Origin: JBDTMC01 sp039934475
GTDB taxonomy: Bacteria; Acidobacteriota; Terriglobia; Bryobacterales; Bryobacteraceae
Assembly: GCA_039934475.1 (NCBI GenBank)
Contig: JBDTMC010000403.1
Location: 1 to 7,231, forward strand
Direction: 5' to 3'
DNA length: 7,231 nt
Below are positions 1-5,820 of the stretch, in pieces. Under the pieces are notes generated by a model. It was given only the letters and a program-made list of their open reading frames with translations. It searched no databases and was not told the DNA's origin. A program made the position numbers and the translations under genes. Position 1 is the stretch's first letter; every line of letters begins with the position of its first letter.

Positions 1-885
1 GTCGTGCGTGAGATCAGCACAGACAGTAAGACCGGCCTGGCGACAGGAGCGCACTTCATCGATCGGAGAAACGGCCGCGATTTTCAAGCCAAAGCCCGAG
101 TCGTGATCGTCGGCGCCTCCTGTCTGGAGAGCACGCGCATTCTCTTGAATTCCGGCTTGGCCAATTCGAGTGGCGCGCTGGGCCACTATCTGTTCGACCA
201 GTTTTATGTAAAAGACACCATCACCTGCCTGGTGCCGGAAGCCCGCGGCGGCCGTCCGCCCCGTGGGTTGATGGGCGGCGGCGGGCATATTCCCCGCTTC
301 CGTAATCTCGACAAACGCGAAAAGAATTTCATTCGCGGGTATTCCTATGACTTTGGCTCCGGGCGGACTCCGGATCCGTCATCCTTTCCTTCCTATGGCG
401 AGGAACTACAACGAAACCTTGCCGAGACAAATGGCGCGGGCTTCGGTATGACTGCCATGGGGACGGTGTTGCCTCGCTTCGAAAATCATGTGCGCATCAA
501 CCCGGACGTTCGCGACGCTTGGGGCATCCCCGTGCTTCACATCCACCAGAAATACGGCGACAATGAACACGCCATGGCGAAGGATGCGGTGCAGATGGCG
601 GAAGAGCTATGCCATGGCGCCGGATTCGAAGTCCTCAGCAAGCACGCGCAAATGGTTCCTCCCGGGGAAAGCATCCATGAACTGGGTACCTGCCGTATGG
701 GAAAAGATCCCAAGACTTCGGTGCTGAACCAGTACAACCAATGCCACGACGTGAAGAACCTGTTCGTCATGGACGGAAGTGCGTTCACGTCGGCAGGGCC
801 GCAGAATCCAACTTTGACCATACTGGCTCTGGCCATGCGCTCGTCCGAGTACCTCGCGGAGGCGATGCGTTCGGGTGCTGTGTGA
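1..885 (+). CDS. GMC-family flavin oxidoreductase, C-terminal part (5' end outside window)
   Basis: The frame is open from base 1 to TGA 883-885, so only the last 294 codons are present; the N-terminal FAD-binding Rossmann motif lies upstream. The segment VIVGASCLESTRILLNSG (about 100-156) resembles the conserved middle motif of glucose-methanol-choline (GMC) oxidoreductases. The C-terminal substrate domain carries IHELGTCRMG and GPQNPTLTI. The His at 676-678 and the Asn at 805-807 are 43 residues apart, close to the spacing of the catalytic His/Asn pair in characterised GMC enzymes. These FAD enzymes oxidise alcohols or sugar hydroxyls. The directly overlapping multihaem cytochrome gene suggests a dehydrogenase that passes electrons to cytochrome c in the periplasm rather than an O2-using oxidase. 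The substrate cannot be read from the sequence; sugar or gluconate-type substrates are an inference. Family assignment is very secure, substrate and localisation are not. Confidence 0.93.
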   Translation, partial: VVREISTDSKTGLATGAHFIDRRNGRDFQAKARVVIVGASCLESTRILLNSGLANSSGALGHYLFDQFYVKDTITCLVPEARGGRPPRGLMGGGGHIPRFRNLDKREKNFIRGYSYDFGSGRTPDPSSFPSYGEELQRNLAETNGAGFGMTAMGTVLPRFENHVRINPDVRDAWGIPVLHIHQKYGDNEHAMAKDAVQMAEELCHGAGFEVLSKHAQMVPPGESIHELGTCRMGKDPKTSVLNQYNQCHDVKNLFVMDGSAFTSAGPQNPTLTILALAMRSSEYLAEAMRSGAV

Positions 886-1361
886 GTTGGTGCTTGCGGA
901 CCGCCTTGGTGGCTGCCTGTGTCGTATGTTTGGCGGCAGACGCTCCCGTCCAGCCCGTTCCGTACAGTCATAAACAGCACATCGCTAATGGCCTGAAGTG
1001 TGCCGACTGCCACGCCGTCTTAGAACCCGGCGAGATGATGGCGATGCCGCAGGCGCCGCGCTGCATGCTATGTCACCGCGCCATTAAGCAAGACAGCCCG
1101 GCCATTCAAAAGGTAGCGGGGTTTCAGCGTGAGAATCGGGCCATCCCTTGGGTCCGCGTCTACGAAATCCCCAGCTTTGTCCGCTTCAGTCACAAGACAC
1201 ACCTCGACGCCGGAGCGACGTGCGAGAAGTGCCACGGCCCGGTAGCCGAGCGCGATGTGTTGTCCCGCGAAACTGACATATCGATGAATGGCTGTATGGC
1301 GTGTCACCGCGCCAACAAGGCCGATATCAGCTGCACCTATTGCCACGACAAGCTGGATTAG
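882..1361 (+). CDS. Exported pentahaem cytochrome c (c3/c7-like)
   Basis: A 159-residue protein with five CXXCH haem-attachment motifs at residues 40-44, 61-65, 114-118, 138-142 and 151-155. Paired histidines in YSHKQH (about 28-33) and FSHKTH (about 102-107) are typical distal ligands of class III (c3/c7) cytochromes. The two halves look duplicated: SHKxH, CXXCH, CXXCH occurs twice, and a fifth haem site is added at the C-terminus. I chose GTG 882 because it overlaps the upstream TGA (GTGA, bases 882-885) and yields a signal peptide: an Arg at residue 6, a hydrophobic stretch over residues 8-18 and likely cleavage after AADA (about 21). The longer open frame back to 741 has no such N-terminus and lies inside the GMC gene. 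The nearest Shine-Dalgarno, GGAGG at 858-862, is too far for ordinary initiation, so translational coupling is likely. Inferred role: periplasmic electron acceptor for the dehydrogenase upstream. Confidence 0.9.
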   Translation: MSWCLRTALVAACVVCLAADAPVQPVPYSHKQHIANGLKCADCHAVLEPGEMMAMPQAPRCMLCHRAIKQDSPAIQKVAGFQRENRAIPWVRVYEIPSFVRFSHKTHLDAGATCEKCHGPVAERDVLSRETDISMNGCMACHRANKADISCTYCHDKLD

Positions 1362-1380
1362 GCGCCGTTGAAGGCGGTGC
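1362..1380 (+). terminator. Weak hairpin just after the cytochrome stop codon
   Basis: GCGCCGT (1362-1368) can pair with GGCGGTGC (1374-1380 side) in a stem of about 7 bp that includes two G-U pairs, around a 5-base loop starting right after TAG. No clear T-run follows, only a pyrimidine-rich stretch (1385-1404). It may end or protect the GMC-cytochrome mRNA, but it is not a textbook intrinsic terminator. Confidence 0.3.
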
Positions 1381-1411
1381 AACCCTGCCTCTTTCGCCGC
1401 TCTTGATACTC

Positions 1412-1420
1412 TGATTTAAT
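1412..1420 (+). promoter_or_regulatory. Candidate extended -10 promoter for the AKR operon
   Basis: TGATTTAAT reads as an extended -10 (TG-N-TTTAAT) in the 112-bp gap before the aldo/keto reductase gene. It is the most AT-rich part of that gap. The -35 region 17 bp upstream is poor. Transcription would start near 1427, giving a leader of about 47 nt. Consensus similarity is the only support. Confidence 0.3.
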
Positions 1421-1473
1421 TAAGGTGCGAGAACTCGGAATTACTGGCCTCAATTTATCAACGAGGTGTGATC

Positions 1474-2412
1474 ATGTTGGACGATTCTGATCTTCGAACG
1501 AAGACGATAACGCTCAATCACGATGCCGGCCATATGCCGGTACTCGGCTTTGGCACCCTGATTCCCGATTTAGCCGCAACGATAAGCGCCACCAGGGACG
1601 CCCTCGGCGCTGGATTTCGACACTTCGACTGTGCCGAACGATATCGGAATGAGCGTGAGGTGGGCGAAGCCCTTCAGGCCGGGCTCGCCGCTGGAGGAAT
1701 TGCGCGGGAAGACGTCTTTGTCACCACCAAATTGTGGAACACCAATCATCGGCCGGAGCGCGTCGAACCGGCCTTCGAGGCGAGTCTGGTCAGGCTGAGG
1801 TTGAATTACCTGGATCTCTATCTCAGCCATACTCCCTTCGCGTTTCAGCCCGGCGACGAACAGGATCCGCGCGATCCAAGCGGCAATATTCTCTACGACC
1901 ACGACGTAACGTTGCTTGAAACTTGGGGGGCGATGGAGAGGTTAGTGGATCAGGGCAAATGCCGCGCCATCGGGCTCTCTGACATCACGCTGGAAGCGCT
2001 GTTGCCCATCTACGAATCCGCGAGAATCAAGCCGGCCGTGGTGCAGGTCGAAGCGCATCCGTATCTGCCGGAAACGGAGCTTCTGGAATTCTGCCAGCAA
2101 AAGGACATTGTGTTCTTGGCCTTTGCGCCATTAGGTCACGGAATTAAACCCGGGCCGCTGGAAGATCCAGTCATTGCGGCAATTGCCACGCGAGTTGGAA
2201 AGACGCCCGCGCAGGTATTACTGGCTTGGGCGGTGCAGCGAGGCACCGCTCTGCTCACTACGCCCAGGACGGCGAAACGTGCGCAGGAGAATTTTAATAT
2301 TTCCGCTCTCCCGGAAGACGCGCTTGATGAAATCAATCGAATTCAAACTAGACAGAGGTTCAATGAGGTAGTGAAGACCGGTAGCCCTGGTTTCATTCCA
2401 AAAGGAAAATGA
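1474..2412 (+). CDS. Aldo/keto reductase
   Basis: A 312-residue protein, normal length for the aldo/keto reductase (AKR) superfamily, which reduces aldehydes and ketones with NAD(P)H in a (beta/alpha)8 barrel in the cytoplasm. The catalytic tetrad is visible: Asp52 and Tyr57 in FDCAERYRNE, Lys86 in TTKLW, His119 in LYLSHTP. QVEAHPYL (191-198) and PAQVLLAWA (245-253) are further family signatures. Two cofactor-site motifs are unusual: GLSDI (167-171) replaces the common GVSNF, and TPRT (263-266) replaces IPKS, so NADPH preference is uncertain. ATG 1474 is preferred over the in-frame GTG 1468 because GAGG (1463-1466) sits 7 nt before 1474 and only 1 nt before 1468. It is the first gene of a likely operon, with the next start 2 bp beyond its stop. 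The physiological carbonyl substrate is unknown. Confidence 0.93.
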   Translation: MLDDSDLRTKTITLNHDAGHMPVLGFGTLIPDLAATISATRDALGAGFRHFDCAERYRNEREVGEALQAGLAAGGIAREDVFVTTKLWNTNHRPERVEPAFEASLVRLRLNYLDLYLSHTPFAFQPGDEQDPRDPSGNILYDHDVTLLETWGAMERLVDQGKCRAIGLSDITLEALLPIYESARIKPAVVQVEAHPYLPETELLEFCQQKDIVFLAFAPLGHGIKPGPLEDPVIAAIATRVGKTPAQVLLAWAVQRGTALLTTPRTAKRAQENFNISALPEDALDEINRIQTRQRFNEVVKTGSPGFIPKGK

Positions 2413-2414
2413 TC

Positions 2415-2798
2415 ATGCAAGACGAACAAATACATGCCGCTCTGAATAGACACTGGGAGGCTTCGGCCGCCGGCGATGCCAATGCGGAACACGATATTTA
2501 CGATGAAGACGCCATTTGTGACTATCCCCAGTCAGGGGAACGAATCGTCGGGCGAGGAAACTTGCAGGCCTTGCGGAGTCATCATCCGGGCAAGCCGGCT
2601 GGTTTTAACGTCAAGCGAATTCTCGGAACAGGCGATCTTTGGATCACGGAATACACAATCACGTATCAAGGAAAGCCCGCCTACACAGTGAGCATTATGG
2701 AGTTCCGCGACGGCAAGGTCATGCACGAGACACAGTATTTCGCGGATCCTTTCGCTGCGCCTGCTTGGCGAAGCCAGTGGGTTCAGCTCACCCCGTAA
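2415..2798 (+). CDS. NTF2/SnoaL-like small protein
   Basis: A 127-residue cytoplasmic protein with the pattern of the nuclear transport factor 2-like (SnoaL) fold: an N-terminal helix (QIHAALNRHWEASAAGD), the IYDEDAICDYPQSGERIVGR segment, a GxGDLWITEYTITY strand pair, and the closing MEFRDGKVMHETQYFADPF strands. Members are small cone-shaped barrels that bind or isomerise hydrophobic ligands, or have no known activity. No catalytic residue can be assigned with confidence. ATG 2415 is favoured because AAGGA (2402-2406) is 8 nt upstream; an alternative ATG at 2409 would overlap the aldo/keto reductase stop (ATGA) but has only a 2-nt spacing. Tight linkage to the reductase implies co-translation and a shared substrate or stress role. 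Family call is good, function unknown. Confidence 0.87.
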   Translation: MQDEQIHAALNRHWEASAAGDANAEHDIYDEDAICDYPQSGERIVGRGNLQALRSHHPGKPAGFNVKRILGTGDLWITEYTITYQGKPAYTVSIMEFRDGKVMHETQYFADPFAAPAWRSQWVQLTP

Positions 2799-2816
2799 CA
2801 CCTTCCCTGAAGAAGC

Positions 2817-2830
2817 GCGCTCCTGAGCGC
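2817..2830. repeat. Perfect intercistronic hairpin
   Basis: GCGCTC and GAGCGC flank a 2-base loop (or a 5-bp stem with a 4-base loop) in the 74-bp gap between the NTF2-like and peroxiredoxin-like genes. No T-run follows, so it is more likely an mRNA stability or processing element, or chance, than a terminator. Confidence 0.35.
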
Positions 2831-2872
2831 CTGGAACTACCACTTACTTATATCTTCGAAAGGAATTTAATC

Positions 2873-3454
2873 ATGAGCTATCGGCTCCTCCCCGGAACAG
2901 TTCTTCTTGACTATCAGTTGCCCGATCACACGGGCACACCGCGCCGGCTCAGCGAACTGCAGGGCGATGACCCCCTGATCCTAACGCTTGCGCGCGGCCA
3001 CTATTGCCCTAAAGAACATCAGCAGCATCTGAGTCTCGCCGAATTCTATCCCAAGATCGCTGTGGCTTATACCCAGTTGGTCACGATCTCCACCGATGAC
3101 CACCACACACTCCAGGAGTTCCGCGCGTCTGTCGGCGCGCAGTGGACTTTCCTCTCCGATCCGGAAAGGACGATTCAGAAGGATCTCGACATCGCGGAGT
3201 ATACTGACCCCGAGCACAATCCGATGATTCCGCATACGCTCGTGCTCAAGCCAGGACTCATCATTCACAGCGTCTACAACGGCTATTGGTTCTGGGGCCG
3301 GCCCTCCGTCATCGACCTCTGGCACGACCTGCGGGCGGTAACACGCGATATTCGGCCCGACTGGGATCTGAGCACTCCTGGCCTGCGCGAGGCTTGGAAC
3401 GCCGGCGACTTGTCCCCGTTTCATGGATGGAATAAGAGTCCAAAAACGGACTAA
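2873..3454 (+). CDS. Peroxiredoxin-like (AhpC/TSA/redoxin) protein, single cysteine
   Basis: A 193-residue thioredoxin-fold protein. The N-terminus (LPGTVLLDYQLPDHTGTPRRLSEL in two pieces, residues 6-29) is the usual AhpC/TSA opening. ARGHYCPKEHQQHL (40-53) puts Cys45 where related redoxins carry RGxWCPYC. Cys45 is the only cysteine in the protein, so it would act as a 1-Cys enzyme needing an outside thiol. The middle (QLVTISTDDHHTLQEFRASV), FLSDPERTIQKDLDIAEYTD and the YNGYWFWGRPS block are characteristic of a redoxin subfamily I recall mainly from actinobacteria and soil bacteria. ATG 2873 has AAAGGA (2859-2864) 8 nt upstream. The upstream extension of the frame runs through the NTF2-like gene and is rejected. 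It closes the AKR-NTF2-redoxin cluster. Peroxide reduction is inferred from the fold, not shown. Confidence 0.88.
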   Translation: MSYRLLPGTVLLDYQLPDHTGTPRRLSELQGDDPLILTLARGHYCPKEHQQHLSLAEFYPKIAVAYTQLVTISTDDHHTLQEFRASVGAQWTFLSDPERTIQKDLDIAEYTDPEHNPMIPHTLVLKPGLIIHSVYNGYWFWGRPSVIDLWHDLRAVTRDIRPDWDLSTPGLREAWNAGDLSPFHGWNKSPKTD

Positions 3455-3595
3455 CGCGGACGGACGTGACTCATTCCGAACTCATCTCTCGGCCGTCCCG
3501 TCGATGGATCGACTCACATGCCGGATAATCCGATGATTACCAGAACGGCGCAGCGATTCCCGGCGCCTTGTCCAGCGAGGTACTCATTCGCCTTT

Positions 3596-4045
3596 TCATC
3601 TCTTTGGGCTATCGGGTGTCGATGGCCGGACCGCTGGAAACACACGGAACCGTTTCCTACCTTCAATCCGGTAGGTCTCGAAATCAGCGTGATCCACAGT
3701 AAACACTGTGGACAGTCCCTCGCGCCTCGCCAGATAGACCAGGGTCGCGTCGGCGAAATCCATTGGGCGATCCCAATACCGCGACATGAGGGTTTGAATT
3801 TCGGGCAGTTCTGAGTCCTCGATGACCGCCAGTCTGATCGCGCCGGAGCGTATGAACTTCCAAGCCGTCTCCATCTCATGACGCTCGTCGCCTACCAGAT
3901 GGAATAATTCCGTAAGCACGGCCTCAGAGGTCACCAGCGGCAGTCGTAGTTGCCGAAACGTGTCTACGCAAACCCCGTGCCATCGATCCGTCCTATCCAG
4001 GAGGGCCAGAATCGCACCCGTGTCGATCAGGACCTCAGCGGCCAT
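3596..4045 (-). CDS. vapC: VapC-type PIN-domain toxin (ribonuclease)
   Basis: A 149-residue PIN-domain protein, the usual VapC size. Acidic metal-binding positions are present: Asp8 in VLIDTGAILAL, Glu46 in SEAVLTELFHL, Asp96/Asp99 in MDFADATLVYLA, and Asp118/Asp121 in FTVDHADFETY. VapC toxins are Mg2+-dependent endoribonucleases cutting tRNA or rRNA in the cytoplasm and are neutralised by their VapB. ATG 4045 overlaps the last 11 bases of the antitoxin gene, the classic coupled layout. The longer frame back to 4108 would run deep into the antitoxin and has no better signal. All catalytic positions are intact, so it is likely functional. The RNA target cannot be inferred. No terminator is obvious in the 141 bp between its stop and the redoxin gene, which faces it tail to tail. 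Confidence 0.93.
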   Translation of the reverse strand: MAAEVLIDTGAILALLDRTDRWHGVCVDTFRQLRLPLVTSEAVLTELFHLVGDERHEMETAWKFIRSGAIRLAVIEDSELPEIQTLMSRYWDRPMDFADATLVYLARREGLSTVFTVDHADFETYRIEGRKRFRVFPAVRPSTPDSPKR

Positions 4046-4316
4046 AACGCCGCCGCAGACGATCACGTACGGCTTCCGAAGCCGTCTCCGAACGCCGCGC
4101 GTTCCCACTCGCTAGAGTCCCGACCCACTTCGATGCCGCCTTTTGCAGCCGCCGCTGCTCTTCCTCACCGTCGTTTGCCATGCCGCTCTTCTGCAGCCAT
4201 TCGCGCGCTGCGGCGTCCAGAGCGGCAGCCACCGATATCTTCCTCCGGCGCGCCTCTCGCTCCAGACCCGTCTTGACCTCAGCGGATACCCGCCAGCTAT
4301 ACACTTCGGTCTTCAT
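4035..4316 (-). CDS. vapB: VapB-like ribbon-helix-helix antitoxin
   Basis: A 93-residue protein. Its N-terminus (KTEVYSWRVSAEVKTGLERE..RRKISVAAALDAAAREWL, residues 2-41) fits a ribbon-helix-helix DNA-binding domain: a short beta strand, then two helices. The polar, charged C-terminus ending LRRRYGR is the probable toxin-binding tail seen in this VapB type. It should neutralise the PIN toxin, whose start overlaps its stop, and repress its own promoter. The ATG at 4316 sits inside the edge of a perfect palindrome (4315-4335), a natural operator. There is no Shine-Dalgarno before it, while a -10-like TACAAT ends 7 nt upstream, so leaderless translation is possible. Frame, domain and neighbour agree; the exact RHH subfamily is not certain. 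Confidence 0.9.
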   Translation of the reverse strand: MKTEVYSWRVSAEVKTGLEREARRRKISVAAALDAAAREWLQKSGMANDGEEEQRRLQKAASKWVGTLASGNARRSETASEAVRDRLRRRYGR

Positions 4317-4335
4317 GCACTACATTGTAGTGCAT
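4315..4335 (-). promoter_or_regulatory. 21-bp perfect palindrome: probable VapB operator with embedded -10
   Basis: The 10-base arms ATGCACTACA (4315-4324) and TGTAGTGCAT (4326-4335) are exact reverse complements around one central T. The left edge covers the first two bases of the vapB start codon. Within it the - strand reads TACAAT (4329-4324), one mismatch from the -10 consensus, and the + strand reads TACATT (4321-4326), so the site could hold back-to-back promoters. The -35 regions are weak. Autoregulatory operators of this form at the start of type II toxin-antitoxin operons are well established; binding here is inferred. Confidence 0.72.
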
Positions 4336-4342
4336 TCCGCGA

Positions 4343-4592
4343 ATGAGCTTGCACCCAGGTAAGCTCCTTGGGTTATTGGGTGAAAGCCTCGGTATCACGC
4401 GTCGTTACCACACCGGCTCACCGCCCTCGGCATTATAGAGGTGATACGTATGCCATCCAAACCGCAGAAGGCTACCTCATCACGCCGTATGATCCCGCGA
4501 TCGAGGAGCAGCTTGATGCTGGCCGCGAGTTCATGAAGGAATATCGCGATACGTTCAAAGCCCCTTGCCAAGTGATTCCTGAACCCCGCTAA
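4343..4592 (+). pseudogene. Frameshifted AbrB/MazE/SpoVT-type antitoxin relic
   Basis: The C-terminal half (GDTYAIQTAEGYLITPYDP, then AIEEQLDAGREFMKEYRDTFKA) is a clear match to the AbrB/MazE-like antitoxins often paired with Doc toxins; intact members end ..ALAK. Here the open frame (from TTG 4368) instead ends ..APCQVIPEPR at 4592. Dropping one C from CCCC (4561-4564) restores GCC CTT GCC AAG TGA, that is ALAK-stop at 4573-4575. The N-terminal half is also broken: from ATG 4343 the frame reads MSLHPGKLLGLLGESLGIT, resembling the family's ..GNSLGV.., but hits TAG near 4436 in a different frame from the C-terminal half. The distance between these motifs is one base more than a multiple of three. 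Two +1 insertions therefore explain everything. No partner Doc gene follows; the convergent Fic gene begins at once. Identity is good; loss of function is inferred. Confidence 0.7.
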
Positions 4593-5809
4593 CCGCCCTT
4601 GTCCGGAAACAACCCCGGCATCCACCGCGATGCCAGCGCAGCCGGTAACGCCAGCCGCACCGGCGCGCGCGAACTGTCCGAAACCAGCACCCGCTTTTCA
4701 AGAAGAGCCGAAACAATACGGCGCGCCTGCCGCGGCCCGGTGCCGGCAACAGTATCGGCGTCACCCCGAGGCAGGTCGCCCCGATAGAGTACCGCCTCCA
4801 GAATTTGGCCGGACTTCCCCGGCAGATTCCCAAGCCGTATCTCCTCTTCCGCCCACAGCAGAATGCGGGTTCGCAAGCGATCCGGTTGCATCAGGCTCTC
4901 CATGAAGTCCACCTGATCGATGCAGATCCTGAGGAAGAACCGCGTGAACTCAACCAGTGCCTCTTCACTCAGGTTGCCCCGGCCGTCCAGGTCGTTTCGG
5001 CGTGTCTGGTCGCAGTTGGCAAGAAGAGCCTTGTACTCAGCCACGTTCCGCGCCAGCCCGCGAGCGACGGACCACACTCCTCCGGACTCCAAACGATCCA
5101 ACAACATGGCATGTGACATCAGCCGCGCCACGCGGCCATTGCCATCAAGGAATGGATGGATCCACAACATCCGATGGTGTGCAGCCGCGGCCGCGATGAT
5201 CGATTCAGTTTTCCCGACGCTGCCGTACGCCTCCTCAAATCGTCGCAGGAAACGCCTCACGGCGCCCGCGCTGATGGCGACATGAGTTCCCACAACAACA
5301 TCGCGCGTTCGCAACTCCCCGGGCGCAACGCGAACCCGCTCTTTGGTTACTGGGTTTACTACCCACAGAAGATCGGCAGGCAACAACTCACAGAAGCGCC
5401 GGTGGATCTCGCAGATTCCCTCCGCCCTGATGGAGGACGCCCACGTTGCGCCGCCGCCATCAATCCACTGCTGGACCGCAATATGCGCCAGTGCCTCCAG
5501 TTGCAAGTCACGTTGGCGGGCGTCCCGGCTGTAGTCGTTCCTAAGTGCTCGCTCAATGTCCACGGGATGGGTGTCGTGGCCCTCAATCAGGTTGGAATAG
5601 TAGCAGTTCATCGCCCGCACGAGATCGGCGAGCGAACTCCGTAAGGAACTCGGTAGACTGCGGCGGAAGCCCGCTGCCTTCTGCGCCAACTCAAGCGCCA
5701 GATCGGTCAGGGCTGCCCGATTCAACGAGCCGCCGCTAACAAGTAACGGCTCCATCGCAGCGAGGAATTCGCCTCGATCATCCGCCTGTATGTCCACTTC
5801 TATGTCCAC
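4589..5809 (-). CDS. Class II Fic-domain protein (probable AMP-transferase) with C-terminal winged helix
   Basis: A 406-residue Fic protein. The catalytic motif HPFLDGNGRVAR is complete (residues 218-229; His218 catalytic, Gly-rich anion loop). Upstream, SNLIEG (72-77) matches the (S/T)xxxE(G/N) inhibitory motif; being N-terminal to the Fic core it marks class II, in which Glu76 blocks productive ATP binding. Such enzymes usually transfer AMP to Ser/Thr/Tyr hydroxyls of target proteins and need no separate antitoxin. The C-terminus (about 330-406) has a helix-rich winged-helix look, common in this architecture and possibly DNA- or target-binding. Start is uncertain: GTG 5809 is the frame start, but a 12-bp tandem duplication gives a second in-frame GTG at 5797, and ATG at codon 19 is possible. 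Neither GTG has a strong Shine-Dalgarno. It is convergent with the antitoxin relic, ending in a 4-bp overlap. Target protein unknown. Confidence 0.92.
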   Translation of the reverse strand: MDIEVDIQADDRGEFLAAMEPLLVSGGSLNRAALTDLALELAQKAAGFRRSLPSSLRSSLADLVRAMNCYYSNLIEGHDTHPVDIERALRNDYSRDARQRDLQLEALAHIAVQQWIDGGGATWASSIRAEGICEIHRRFCELLPADLLWVVNPVTKERVRVAPGELRTRDVVVGTHVAISAGAVRRFLRRFEEAYGSVGKTESIIAAAAAHHRMLWIHPFLDGNGRVARLMSHAMLLDRLESGGVWSVARGLARNVAEYKALLANCDQTRRNDLDGRGNLSEEALVEFTRFFLRICIDQVDFMESLMQPDRLRTRILLWAEEEIRLGNLPGKSGQILEAVLYRGDLPRGDADTVAGTGPRQARRIVSALLEKRVLVSDSSRAPVRLALPAALASRWMPGLFPDKGG

Positions 5810-5813
5810 TTCT
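5789..5813. repeat. 12-bp tandem duplication over the fic start
   Basis: The 12-base unit ATGTCCACTTCT occurs twice in direct tandem (5790-5801 and 5802-5813). Read on the - strand it repeats AGAAGTGGACAT, so the GTG codon and its purine-rich lead-in are duplicated in frame, giving the MDIEVDI N-terminus. It looks like a replication-slippage duplication. Confidence 0.85.
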
Positions 5814-5820
5814 TGAACGC

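Noticed and set aside
741..881. Upstream extension of the cytochrome frame
   Set aside because: It lies wholly inside the GMC gene and lacks a signal peptide at its start; GTG 882 gives a proper export signal.
537..1013. Minus-strand open frame of 158 codons
   Set aside because: Antisense to the GMC and cytochrome genes, with no recognisable motif.
2639..2872. Upstream extension of the redoxin frame
   Set aside because: It overlaps the well-supported NTF2-like gene; ATG 2873 has a good ribosome site and the family N-terminus.
3455..3595. Possible terminator between the convergent redoxin and vapC genes
   Set aside because: Only a distant GGACGG/CCGTCC pairing is present, with no compact stem or T-run.
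3514..3879. Minus-strand open frame of 121 codons over the vapC 3' part
   Set aside because: Out-of-frame shadow of the PIN-domain gene, rich in Arg/Trp/Ser.
4805..5644. Several plus-strand open frames
   Set aside because: All are antisense to the Fic gene, whose motifs are complete.
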